From assembly GCF_008831285.2 (NCBI RefSeq), contig NC_045150.1, positions 7,390,001 to 7,454,000 on the forward strand: a DNA stretch of 64,000 nt. Direction: 5' to 3'. This document shows positions 12,882 through 24,978 of this stretch, one piece after another (the stretch's first letter is position 1; each line of letters begins with the position of its first letter). The position numbers and the translations under genes were made by a program. The notes under the pieces were generated by a model, which searched no databases, was not told where the DNA came from, and saw only the letters and a list, made by a program, of their open reading frames with translations. The stretch comes from Nymphaea colorata. Lineage: Eukaryota > Streptophyta > Magnoliopsida > Nymphaeales > Nymphaeaceae.

Positions 12882-15570
12882 GGTAGCACTTGTTTATTTC
12901 TATAATTCAGATACCAACATTTTTTTCTCATAGTGACATGCATATATCGGATCTAGAACATCATTTCATTTCCGTTGTTTGTTAAAAGCCCGTGCAGATT
13001 CAAGTAAATGATGTACCTAACAATAAAGCGTTGAAAAGAAGAGAGCTTATGAGACATGGAGAGGCAGACTGCTTGATTCCTTTGGAAATGAAAACTACAA
13101 GTAATGACCCGTGAAATGACACGTACAGAGGAGGATTTTGCATGGAGCATTTTGAAGAGACTGAAATACATGACGACAAGCCATCTAGAAGCACATCTCT
13201 GCCGTTTGTGGTGCAAGATATGATCGACACTCCTCGACGGTGGCACTCTGTTCGTCCAAGTCACAAAGTGGCTAGACGGTTTGCAGGATGCTGAAAACTA
13301 ACCTTGTGATGAAGAGTTCCAAGCATGTAGTTTTCCATGTCATGGAAGTTGAATTGATGAATTCTAACGTGCGTGAATGAGGACCTGAACCCAATAATGG
13401 TTGGTCGAAGGACAGAAAGAGAGAAAACACAAATGTTTTTTGTCAGAAGAATCCAACCCCTTCAAATGACAATGAGAAATCTGACCATATTAAACAGGAC
13501 ATTTGATACCATATACTGGTTGCTGTAAGAACGAAGCTAAAGAAGAAAGACATCAGATATGAAAATTTATACATTTTGGGTTATATGTTTACTCGCTGTT
13601 TTCAGAGAAAGAGAAATTTTATTGCATACGCAGCACACCAGAATGCGGAGACAAACAAATCCAGCAGGCCTTCTCGATCAATGTAAATAGTTGAAGCACT
13701 TGTTGCACAATTTGATCAGACATCTAAGAATCTAGTAACTTGTCTATTGTAGTTTAAACTTTTAAAGTTTAAAAAAGGTTCTTAGAGTATGTCTTGAAAC
13801 CCAGATTGTACAGGTATAACGTGTAAACAAGTTCTTATGGTATCTCGCAAATCCAGATTGTACAGGTATAACAGTTCGAAATTTGAAGATAAAATATCGA
13901 AAGGATTTCCTCAAAACAACCTAATCCAGAACGTACTTCATCAGCAAATAAGTAATGATAGCTAAAACCTGTGTCTCTGCATTCAACAAAGAACACCTGT
14001 CTTCACATTTCCCATAGGGCCATAACTAAATGGGTACTAACTAGTGGGTTTGGTGTCCCTTTTCTCACCTTGAGACATTCTCTAGAATCACATGTTGAAC
14101 CCAATTCTTTGTCATATTAAACCAATTTCCCTTAACTACATTAGCTCTAGTTCTCAGCCTAAGACATGTTCTTTTGCAAAATGAGAGACAATTTAAGCAA
14201 ACTAAAAGAGCACATACAATAATCGCTTCTTAATCAGTTTGCAGTATGGACTTGAATCTGGGTGTTTCTACACTGTACAGTCTGCAAAGACGTGCATACA
14301 ACATTCTATAAAATATGCAAGAGAGAAACGAGAAAGAAATCTTGTTGGGACATCTTGTTGTGTTAGCAACTTAATGCATCGAGTTTTCATCTTTTTCACT
14401 AGATTCTAATAAATTCTCTTGATCAGGAACAACAGAGAAATCAAATGAACTCAACCATGAATTTGGTTCATGCCCATCAAATCGATGAAGCTATAACTCC
14501 ATAACAAGATCCTCAAAATTGGTCATGGAGAAGTTTTCAGAGTCAGAAAAGCAGGCTAAGTCGATCAGATACTCATGAGGACCGGCGCATGTCCACACAT
14601 TCTGTGTGTGTGCGTGGGTGTGTGTGGATTATGAGCACAGCTGAAGCACAAAATGAAACTGGGGTTCAAGAAGCAACGGCATACCAAAGGGTGAGGCAAA
14701 ATGTCATACCTTTCAACAGAATGAAGTCGCTGATGGGATTAGAGACATGGCCGAGAAAGATGGTGCTCCCCGCACTATCCGTGGCGCCGAAGCTCTTTCA
14801 GAGAGAAAGAGTGAGATCCACGTTTCTCCATGCATGAGACGCTAATGGCGACGCGGAAGATTCTTCTCAAGATTCCGCACATATCCATGCGAATATGCTC
14901 GATTCCCCAATCTCGGGATGAAAAGAGTAAGATCTGGTCTGCGCTGCCGCCCTCTGTTTCCCTTCGTTTTTATGACCGGCGGGATAACTTCAGAGGATTT
15001 AGGGGATGGCGTTGGTTGGAGAACTAAGTACACGTTTAGATGATCTTTGCTTTAACGATTTTACGAGAAACCAAAGTCAGGCGTAGAGGTAGGGCCTGCT
15101 AGATTTTGAAAATTCTTTTGCTGTCGATTCCTCTTCAAGAGCCGTGGTTGTTGAATCCCGTGACTTTATCCGGCGTCTTGTCTTGGTCTGACCAAAACTG
15201 TTCCTATCTGAAAAACTCTACCTATGGCTTTGTTTTCAAGTCTTGCAACTCTGGTATCAGTTTCGATTCTTTAACTGCCCCATACGGCCATAATCCCAAT
15301 CTTTGGTTCAAAAAATGTAAGATCGGCTTCAGTTGTAAGTTTTTTTTGCATATATTCAATTTCAGCATAGAGGAGACGGCGATTTCCGTGATAAAAAGGC
15401 ATCCAACCTGTGCGACAGTAGAATGTCTCAACTACCGACCCTATACATAACGTAGTTGAAAGATTCAACTATTACAAGTGAAATGCCTGATGCTTCCGTC
15501 AAAACCAGAACTTTTCATTTGAGTTTTTAATGTAATTTATAGATACATTAATAAGTTGAAGAGACGTTGG
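12882..15570. other. Intergenic region downstream of the hydrolase
   Basis: The first few hundred bases are probably 3' untranslated region and flank of the hydrolase. A diverged direct repeat ('ccagattgtacaggtataac') occurs at about 13802 and 13853. A moderately GC-rich patch at 14750-15010 carries short open frames on the minus strand, but I could not join them into a protein I recognise. Nothing else in the stretch resembles a gene. Confidence 0.55.
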
Positions 15571-15916
15571 TAAGGCTGGGTTCAAGCTCGAAAAAAGCAT
15601 ATTGGGCCCACCTGATAACGGGCCCGGCCCGACCCGGGTCGGCTCACGCACTCAATTATGCTCGATATGTTTTTTAATATTATTTTATTTTTATAATGAT
15701 ATATATTTTATTATAATTAATTATACTTATATATTATTTTATATTTAAAAACATATTTATGTATTACTTTATATTTAAATATTTTTTTTATTTTAACCAA
15801 GCCGAACCCAAACTCGGGTTTCAAGTGTCAGACCGAAGTTGGACTCTAGTTATGAGAAGTGCCTTGACCCAAACCTAACTCTTATCGGGTTGGGCCGAGC
15901 CATATGCCCAGGCCTA
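15571..15916. mobile_element. hAT-like MITE with degenerate 8-bp target-site duplication
   Basis: The left end is TAAGGCTGGGTTCAAGC and the right end, reverse-complemented, is TAGGCCTGGGCATATGG. The flanking octamers are GACGTTGG and AATGTTGG (6 of 8 bases match), which fits the 8-bp duplication made by hAT transposition. The ends are rich in 'cgggcccggcccgacccggg'-like words and the middle is almost pure AT. No transposase is encoded. Length is 346 bp. Confidence 0.65.
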
Positions 15917-16036
15917 AATGTTGGCCACCTACCCCTCAATTCTTTCAAGTTTCAATTTAAAACTTTTCTTTTTTCCTCTAATATTTAAAAATCATTTTTT
16001 CACATTTATTTATTTATTTATTTCTTTCTCTCTTTG

Positions 16037-16040
<4 letters not shown>

Positions 16041-16069
<29 letters not shown>
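16041..16069. repeat. (AT)n microsatellite
   Basis: About 14 AT units are seen directly, upstream of the Pcc1 gene. Confidence 0.9.
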
Positions 16070-16073
<4 letters not shown>

Positions 16074-16479
16074 TTTGGTGCATCAGTAATGGTTCTCTTT
16101 GAAAACTGTGTCACTGATGGCTCCCTCAAAAACTTTTTGTGTGTTACTAATGACTTTCTTAGAAACACTTGATACATGATATTAAAAATAAAATGCTAAG
16201 TTACTAATGACTCTTTTAGAAAGACTTGATACATCGATGCGTGTTTCTAAGATTGAAATATTAAGAGTTTCAAATAAATATAAACATCAGACTAGGTAAC
16301 ATCGGACTAGGTACAAGACTGATAAGTATAAAATTGATGATCAAGTCTGCCCTTGGACTAGAGCCCGATTTTGTCGAGCCCATACCTTGGAAGTCAGGCA
16401 GTTATTTCGTAATTGTCAATGCTAGTGGTTTTCTAAAATACGCGTTGAGCGATCATTTACAAATTTCTCCCAAAAAAAA

Positions 16480-16632
16480 AAGGGCTCCAAAATTCCTGCA
16501 GGTTTTATCTGTTCCCTTGGTCGACCCCCTGCGCCCTCCACCGCCGGCGTGCCTTACGTGCAGCGGCGGCGACCATCTCTGACTGCGACCAGCTTTGACT
16601 ATCTCCGTCGCAACCAACTCCTCCACCGACAG
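16480..16632 (+). promoter_or_regulatory. Probable 5' untranslated exon of the Pcc1 gene
   Basis: A GC-rich, pyrimidine-rich stretch, unlike the AT-rich flank, ends at 'ccaccgacag' followed by a GT dinucleotide and a (CT)n tract. The coding start at 17277 is immediately preceded by 'ttttgtag', which reads as a splice acceptor. I therefore infer a leader intron from 16633 to 17276. The left limit of this exon is a guess. A transcript read across 16632/17277 would confirm it. Confidence 0.4.
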
Positions 16633-16633
16633 G

Positions 16634-16667
<34 letters not shown>

Positions 16668-17276
16668 GCATGAACGACAATTCCCTATGAGTGTAGGATT
16701 TGGGATAATCAACTGAAGTTTTCTTGGAATGTCTCAACTTATATCAAAATTTTATCTGGAAAGCACCCACGCCATGTTCAGCTTTTTATCGCTTTCCACA
16801 AGTATAGGAGTTGGAACAATTTGTTGCCAGAATGCCGGCAGGATCAGTCTTTTAGGAATAAGAAGTGCAAATTTTAAGGTGTTTTGAAAACGGCAGTAAT
16901 GCCATATTCAGTTTTTATTAGTTTGCTAGTTAGAGAGTTTTTAGGGTCGTAGAACTGTTCAGAAAAAAATTGATAGAAGGTTTTATGAGAAACAACACGA
17001 GTTCGTGTTCCTTTCTAAGCTTAGACAAATGTACCTATATATTGCGTAGTTATGTGCAAGGTTTGATCTTAATATGCTACAGAACTTACTGCTTCGAACA
17101 ATTTTCTTGTGTGATCTAACAAAGTAACATTGTGGAATCATAAGTTTTCTTTCTTTGAAATGATACCTGAATTGGGTGGAATAACCCCGAATTTTAGCTT
17201 TTGTTACGTTACATTTCACCATAATGTTAGAAGGTCAGCACTCGTGATTGAAAAAAAAGACAATTACATTTTGTAG

Positions 17277-20025
17277 ATGGACGCTCCTGTTGTGGATGTT
17301 GAAGGCCCTCTCATACGTGAAACAGCTGCATCAGAATGGCCATTCAGTTGGTTAGTGTTTCTTCTCTTTATGTGTGTAATTAAGGCAACTATGTTTAGAT
17401 CTCTGCTAATTAAAGCTGGACATGTCATGATCGGATGTGGTTTTCCTTTTTTATTTTCTCCCCATTCTTTCTTTTGTATCATCGTGGGAAAGCCATCAAG
17501 TGGCAGCCCTGTTGAAGAAAGCTACTTCACTCTTTTGTTCACCTGAAAGCCATTTTGAGAGTAGATGGAGCATCAAGGGCAGCAAGCCGTGGAAAGTGCT
17601 CCATGGTTTTAAACATGATATCTGTAATCAAGTGGCAGCCCTGTTGAAGAAAGCTACTTCAGCCTTCTGTTCACCTGAAAGCCATTTTGAGAGTAGATGG
17701 AGCATCAAGGGCAGCAAGTTGTGGAAAGTGCTCAATAGTTTTAAACATAATATCTGTAATCAGGTTGTGTAATTCGGCCCTATCATAAAGGCAGGATCGG
17801 TCAGTATCCAGCAAGTGGTTGTACATTTTGGAATTACATTTGATGGTGCATGTGCTCATTGAGGATTGAGCAATTGAGTTAGTATTTTGTAGCTGGGAGA
17901 TCTAATAATTGGAGTTGTTGCACTGGTGCAGACAAGCTCATTTTAGTCCCTTGATGTGAGGAACCATAGGACCATCAATAATTTCACAAGAAGAGTAAGC
18001 GAGTTACTCAAAGAAGGCCTTAAACATGTTGGGGTCATCAGCAAACATCAGGCTATGGATTCCTCTGCTGAGGCTAGTTGGCAGCGCAGGAATTGCAACA
18101 TTAGCATTCTGGCTGGCTTTTTCCATTATAGACTTAGTTACTGCTGCCAAATGTTGGGTTAATATTGTGCCTTGAGGGAGAAGTATGGTTTCTCAGTTAG
18201 GACTTTGCAAGGAAATTGTGTCAAGGAAAGTCTCAACTAGAAAATGGTGTTCTTCAACAGACCAGTTCTTCTATGCACAAACCTGTAACATTAGGACATG
18301 CCGTTTCTATCTACACACTTCGAAGATTTTTCGCTTTTCTCTCCTTTTTAACACATGCTGGCCTTCCAGTGGTCTATCCTAGATTTCTCCTTTTCAAGCA
18401 GTGCAGTTTCTCCATCAAGCGATGCTTTCTTTCTTTTCTTGTTTTAGCTATTGACTTACAGGCACTAATGCCATCCCTTCTTAAGGTTTCCCTTGCTTAC
18501 AAGATACTGCTGTTCTAACAATGTTGTTGCAACCCGGAGGACTTATGAATTTTCAGAGCCTTCCGTTTGTAGAAAACTTCAGAATTGATCAACATGAGAT
18601 CAGGATTACCTTGGATGGAAGCTTTCCAAGAGTGATGCCATCCTGCAATGAGTTATAACTTAGAGGGTTTTCTTTAGTTATGAAGTGAGGCAGCACAGGC
18701 GTTTTTGTCCCTTTCTTGTCAAACTCTTCTTCTTTGTGTAGTATACCTATACTCTTTGTCATTGTCTTGATTTATATTTTTGGAGTCTGTTGTTCAGGAT
18801 TCCAATTAGTCTTGTATGAAGTACTTTATTCTCTAGTCTGAGATATTGTTATTTACGCTTCTCTCTTGTTTAGCATGTATGTATGACATACTTAAACACC
18901 AGTTTCTTGTTCTCTGGAAATTTTTGTTCTGTTACTTTCCCCTAATCTAGAATTCCATAGTAAAGAACCTATATATAGTACGTTGGTTTAGATATGTCAC
19001 AGTTTGCTTTCCCATGTTTCTCAAATAAAAGTTTCATGATAGTTTTTTTATCCTTGATTTCTGTTTTTCTTCATTGGGAAATTCATTGATTTTTATTTAA
19101 TAATAAGGTGAACTTTTTGCACAACTAAAATTTTTCTAGAGGAGCAAATCTATTCCCCGAAAAGTGTAATAGTTTGGTCCACTACAAAGTAACTCCAAAA
19201 CTTCCACTGTCAGTCCGTATATTTCTTGCATTTTAACGAAACTGTGCACTGTGAACCATTAGAATCCCAGTCTTGCTTTTTGATAGACAGGTATTTCCTT
19301 TACGTGTCTTAATTCACAAGGACAACGAATCAACTTTTTCTGTTGTCCCTGAGACTGCCACTAGGGGTATCCTTTTACCTCTGCTCTCCATTTGGATACA
19401 GCTTTCAAACGATATCTGTGACCGTAGTTCTGCTGGCTGCTTTTCTTTATGTGCAGTGATCTGGAAGTGGATTTCAGCTCAGAGAAAAATGTCGCCATGG
19501 TTTATACCGCTTTAGTTGTTGATAAAGAGGTAACACATTAAACGTGAAAGTAATTTTTCATGCTGCAGCCCTCAAAAGCTAGGTGCATTTGCATATTCTA
19601 GGCTTTCACCTGTTCCAACTATGAGCAGTCTCTGAACCCTCTTCTGATCTCTTTCTCTATTATCACCGCAATACAGTTGCAACCAGACAAAGTAAAGAGG
19701 CATATGGAGGTATCCGATGGCAAACTCCTAGTGTGAGTGCTTCTGTGCTCAGCTGTTGAAGCTTTACGTTCTGATATTCGTATACTTCCTATGTTACGCA
19801 AGTTTTTTTGTTAATCACAGGCCAGTTTGCAGTTACAGCGGTTTTTTCCCTACATTATTTTTCTTTGACGCTTAGTTCATCACATTAAAACTTGGTCATC
19901 TTTGTGGCAGTCATTTCGAGGCTGTGGAGGCTAGATTTCTGCGGGCCTCGTTCAGTGCATTCGTTGATGTACTAACATTAGCCACAAAGGTCATTGAACA
20001 GTTTGGCCCCAAGGAGGGAGTATGA
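17277..20025 (+). CDS. PCC1: EKC/KEOPS complex subunit Pcc1 (CTAG/Pcc1 family)
   Basis: Coding exons 17277-17350, 19457-19529, 19677-19732 and 19911-20025 join in phase to 105 aa, a usual size for this family. Pcc1 is the small dimerising subunit of KEOPS, which with the Kae1 ATPase-fold subunit makes the N6-threonylcarbamoyl (t6A) modification of tRNAs reading ANN codons. Seen in the protein: N-terminal tail ending 'EWPFSC', first strand 'DLEVDFSSEKNVAMVYTAL', then 'LQPDKVKRHMEVSDGKLLVHF', and the C-terminal helix containing 'RASFSAFVDVLTLATKVIEQF'. These match the beta-beta-alpha pattern of Pcc1, and the 'D.V.R...V..G.L.V.F.A...R.LR.S...F.D.L.L' signature is intact. The start is the first in-frame ATG, directly after a likely leader-intron acceptor. 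Intron 1 (17351-19456) carries a 132-bp duplication. I am confident of the family; activity is assumed from it. Confidence 0.88.
17495..17768. repeat. 132-bp tandem duplication in Pcc1 intron 1
   Basis: The block beginning 'atcaagtggcagccctgttg' occurs at 17495 and 17627, and a partial third start ('tctgtaatcagg') follows near 17750. Copies differ at only a few bases. Because 132 is a multiple of three, an open plus-strand frame runs through both copies. I take it as non-coding because it lies in an intron and shows no known domain. Confidence 0.9.
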
Positions 20026-23000
20026 TCCTTCCCCCTGTTGCGTCCATGTGTTGAAGTCCATGCACGTGAAGCATCCAGAAATCGTGGGTCTTGTTTCCCT
20101 TTTTGTTCAAAATTCTCTGTGCCAATGCATCTTTGTCTGACCCTTATTTTAAGGAAAAGTTGCATTAATGATGGATTTGTTTCATTGAGATAATTTGTTA
20201 TATGTGGAGAAAAAGCTGAAGGTAGACATTATCTAAAATTAAACCCCATAAAAAGTGGGTGCAGGATAACCATATACATAAATGGAGGAATGACGTGTAT
20301 ATGTGTGTGTGTGTAAAAGAGAGAGAGAGAGAGAGAGAGAGGGAGGGCGTTAACCAAACCCTGAAGCAAGCCAGAATCATGTAGGTATAATGGTGTAGCT
20401 TTGGGGGTAGTTTTTCCTAATTTGAGAGAGAGAAACACTCAACCAGGCCTGGAGCAAGTCAGAATCGTTCATGAGGATTTTGCACTGAAGGTGGTTTGTC
20501 CCTAATTCAATATTAAAAAACCCTTAGAACAGTGATTTTAGTTAGCTTCATGTGGTTTCAATTTTTTACATGAAACGGTGTCACAAGTTCATCCTTCCTG
20601 TTTCTCAAGGAACTCCTTTTCTGGGGGCAACCTGGTGGGCTTTTGCCCCGGTATTTCTGTTATCAATAAATGCCGAAAAAGGTCCAGAAAAAACGTGGGG
20701 CAACCAATATGGTTACTGAAGCTGCTGTGTTGATGCAGAAAAATCAGTATCTGAAATAACTTTTCTTTATTAAAATTTTTAAATAGTCCTTATTATTGTT
20801 TTATTAAAATGTGGCTAAATGTTAGTTGAATAGGCTTATATGGGGTCGTTTGGCAATTATAATTGTACCAAACTGTTTCATGGATCTGCCACTGCTCAAT
20901 GCACATGAACCGATACGATATTGAAGATTGGTTGTGACAACTTACAGCCATCTGAGCCTTGAAGAAGAAGGCTGGTCAGGTCACAGGTGCCAGTCTTACC
21001 AGGTTGTACTCTACCTTTCGGTGAATTGTGTTGCTTTGATCGTCTAAAACTTTTTGGCTTTTGAGGCATCAAAGCGATATGTTACAAAGCGAAGGTTGAT
21101 GTCCTATCACTATAATTGGAATACGTGGGCTCTAGCTCTCAGCGTACTGTCTTGCTTTGCTCAGCTAAACCTGCTGGCTTTCGGCATATTTGTGAAAAGG
21201 AAGTTGGTTTTAAGTTTTAACCATGACAGGAAAGCTTCTATCTCATGTAGAATACCCACTCTCTGTTTCCTCTCCGTGATCTTACTGCCAAACCATTGAT
21301 ATTCGCCATCTTTAACTCTTTCTTCAGCCAGTCTCCCTTCCAAGTGTCCTTCCATCTTCGTTGGAGTGGAGTTGTCTTTCTCTTCCGTTTTGCCTCACAA
21401 AAAGCCGGTCAGAAGCCTTATGCTTCATGATGGTCTGATAGAAACTGTGATGCTGCCTTCAGATGCTGTGATTTTTGTGATGGTTTTGGAAATTTGCGTG
21501 TGTGTTGTGGGCAGTTGCCCACACAAGCCCCACAAAATCTTTTACTTTCATATTAGTGCCTTAAATGATTTGCTCATTGACATCTAGCGGTGCCCTTAAA
21601 ACTAGGAGAGTTTTGGAGTTAATACCCCTCAATCCAAAATTACTCTGGCTACGCCACCACTTGAATGGTTATCCTTTTGAGTTTGTTGGATTTGTTGGTC
21701 ATCCAGCAACCTTTCTACGGATCCCATTCATCCATTCTTCGTTAATAAAGTTTTGGGAGAGGCTGCGTTCACGCAGGTTGGCACCAAAAAAGTTCTGCTT
21801 AATTTCTTGGTTTTCACAGTGGGAGGTTTTGCTGCGGCCCGTACTTGTTATTTGACCATGCTTAGCAGCTTATCATAGCTGTGTGTGTGTGTGTTAGAGT
21901 TCGATGTTATTCAGTTGCGTGCCGTTCTATTTAACCATTTATTTTATATATTTAATAAGGATGAGTCCTACATTGTTTCCCTAAGACTTTTTTTGGGGTC
22001 AAGTTTACGCTCCATATAGTTATTTTTTTAACATGAAGTAAAGACAGCACAGCAGAATCGCAGATGAGAGGTAGGAATTTGTTCTGTGCCAATAACTATA
22101 ATTTAGGATGGATAATACTACAAGCTCTAAAATGGGCTCTTCATAAATTGTACACTGATTTCATTTACGGAACATCTTTAAGAAAGTGTTTGATAAGAAG
22201 AACTTTATGTTTTTTCGGGCACATGTTCTTAGAACACATGGTCCATGAATGCCATGTTCTTGTTTTAAAAAACATGGAGTGATTATAGATATTATTCTTG
22301 GATGCAACAATCAAATGTTATACATAGCTGCAGTATGTTTTTTTTTAACATTTTCACATGGTGTTTTTGAATTATGTGTTCTAAGAACATGTCCTTATCA
22401 TTTCTTCTCAATTGCAATATCTTATTGCCATGGCTACTATTGGAAGCATTTGTTAGTAGGCCCATAAATCTTGACTATTATTCCTAGTTCTTCCTATGGA
22501 CTGAAAATGGGTCTAATTCATTGGTGTTCTTGTGTGGCTTTTGATTACTTCCATTTCAGATCCAACAAGAGAAACCCCATGTAATCAGATTTTCCAGATT
22601 TAACCCACTTTCTGGGGTTTTCATGTCAAGCTAATCTCTCAAGGCATTCGTGAAAATCATGTTTATTTTTAACAGTGGCAGAGCAAAAAATTGAAGACAG
22701 AAGGGTACTTAAGCTAGCGAGTCGGGTCTGTAGAAAATTGGAAACACCTCATGACTTGAGCTCAGCCCCTTGATGTATTTATCAGCAAGTCATTCAAGAG
22801 GGCACATGCTTTCATAACCTCAATGTGTCTTTGCTACCGATTTTCGACTATCCCACTGTCAAGAAGAAAACGTGAAAGGCACCATGATGAAGACCTTGAA
22901 TCAAGGGGTCAATCAGTGTTTACAAGGCAAGGCCCAGTGTTTGGAGCTCACCTTCAATTCAAGAAAAAGAAAGAAAAAAAAAATCTACTCTCACATTCCA

Positions 23001-24978
23001 AGAGATTGGTGGGTACAACATGCTGTAGACTTTGAAGCAGTTACCATTGTCTTGTTCTCAATTCTGATTCTATTTTCATGGAGGCCAGTCTTCCCTCAAG
23101 TTGAAAGCTTTAAGCGTACAGGCTGCAAACTAAGAGGCATAATCAACAGTTTCTCTCTCTACTCTAAATAGGATTCAACTTGGGATTTCCTTTCCAACTC
23201 GTTCCAAAACATTTCGCATATGTTTTCACATGTGAACATGAATGATGTACTGTTCCGCAGAAAACTGAAGAAGGCTACGCGGACGTGACTTGGCATTCTC
23301 TGAATTGTACCGCTTAGTTTTTCAGAACTCCCATAACATGGCTCCATTGCTCTTATTTTAATCTATTTTTTCTAGGACAAGAGAAAAAGCACCGACTTCC
23401 CGGTTTCTGAGGTGGGATTTGCGTTCACCACTACCTATTCTCGAAGATCTTCGACGTACAAACTTCTTTAGCGCACCTTCCCTCTCCCACTGCAACAATT
23501 TTCAACTACAGGACGAAGTTCACGGGTGCCTACCTTGGGGTTCCGACAAGGAATGGCCTAAATAGGAGACAACAGCATGTTTCCCTAGATCCAGGTAACT
23601 GGTCCAGCCATTAACTCTATTGCCCATGTTACTGTCAGGTGCTCCTCGTATAATTCCAGAAAATGGGATGAAGACAAACTGCAGGAAGAGGAAAAGAAGA
23701 TGAAGAAGAACGATATTAGATTATCTTGTAAGAACATGACATGTTCTCTTTATATGCAGATACAGTACATGGCTATATGTACTTTCTCGTTCTAAATTCA
23801 AAGAGATATGGTCTTTGTAATTTTATATCTATGGATGTTGTCTATGTTCCCTAACATATACACACGCTGAAAAATCACTGCCTCCAAGACGAGTTTCCAC
23901 AGTATAAAATGCAGAACTACTTATGGGTCTCTTCTACGTAACGACGCAGGGGCCGATACAGTGCGTTCAGTATATCAGCTGATGTGGGCCCTGAATTGGC
24001 CGATTCAGTCCCTATGGGCCTGCGTGAAAATCAAATAATCTTTTAATAATAAAAGTTTATTTTCTTGTATTTGCTTATGACAAGCCAAAAACCCATTGGC
24101 TGATAAACTCAAATATTCGACGAATCTTAGCACCAACTCTCATTGTTGTTACAACTGAGCTGAATCGGCCGATTCGAATGGAATTGGTGGCATTTGGCTT
24201 ATAGAAGAATGCCACCTCTCATTTACCTTTCAATTTTTTTATTTACTTAAAATTTTTATTTTTACTTGTTTTCTATGTATTGTTTCATTTATTTGTAAAA
24301 TAAATATAATTATATTTTCTGAAGATTCTTAGCCGAATCGGCTGAATCGCTGACTCAGCCGATTCATTGAATCGGCAGCGTGCAGATTCAGATCGATTTC
24401 CTGTTGCCACAACAGACCACCGCAACGGCCAATATTCTTAGTTCATGCTACTTGCAAGGTAGAAACTGCCATGATCACGTAATTGGAGCAGGTGCCATTT
24501 CGAATTGGAATTTTAACTTGTAGAATTAACAGTAGGGAACGAGAGAAGGAGAAGCTGCAAATTGCCTGGATGCTTTAGAAGAAAGGTCTTTCATATCGAT
24601 CTCGGACAAATTAAGCCCGCTTGTAAAAATTGTATTTTAGATCAGTGCTCCTTTAGAAAGGACAGAAACATGCTGTTCTTCACTTCTGTTTGAGAATCAA
24701 AATCTCAAATACGTATTATTAGAATTATGTTTCTAAAAATAAATTCGAACACATTACAATTATTATTGGAAAAACTTAAGAGATCAAACTCTCAAATAAG
24801 AAAATTTTGAATTCTCACTTAGATTGCAGATGGGGATGTCTCATATTTAATATACACGTACTGACAAACAATGAATTACATAAACCACTATAAGAAGAAA
24901 AAACATCTAATGAAAGGTGATGAATATACAATTGGTTCTTGTGAACCATACATAATAATCTGATCACAGTGCAATTCT
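20026..24978. other. Intergenic region between Pcc1 and the ABIL gene
   Basis: The first part is 3' flank of Pcc1. It then holds a GT/GA microsatellite at about 20302-20341, a diverged direct repeat of about 89 bp (20352-20500, 'aagc.agtcagaatc' words), a copy of the 'gcccacac...ctggctacgccac' dispersed repeat at about 21508-21661, an inverted pair of 'atgttcttagaacacat' words at about 22223 and 22375, and 'cggccgattc' repeats at 23950-24400. The GC-richer patch at 23390-23560 gave no convincing exon. Confidence 0.55.
21500..21661. repeat. Dispersed repeat, 'gcccacac ... ctggctacgccac' type
   Basis: One end carries the near-palindrome 'gtgggcagttgcccacac' and the other 'ctctggctacgccac', which is the reverse complement of the 'gtggcagagccagg' seen near 1470. 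Related fragments occur near 1470-1627, 22676, 30340, 36105-36850, 37792, 46040-46090 and 56230. Such words are common in plant repeats. I cannot assign a class. Confidence 0.6.
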
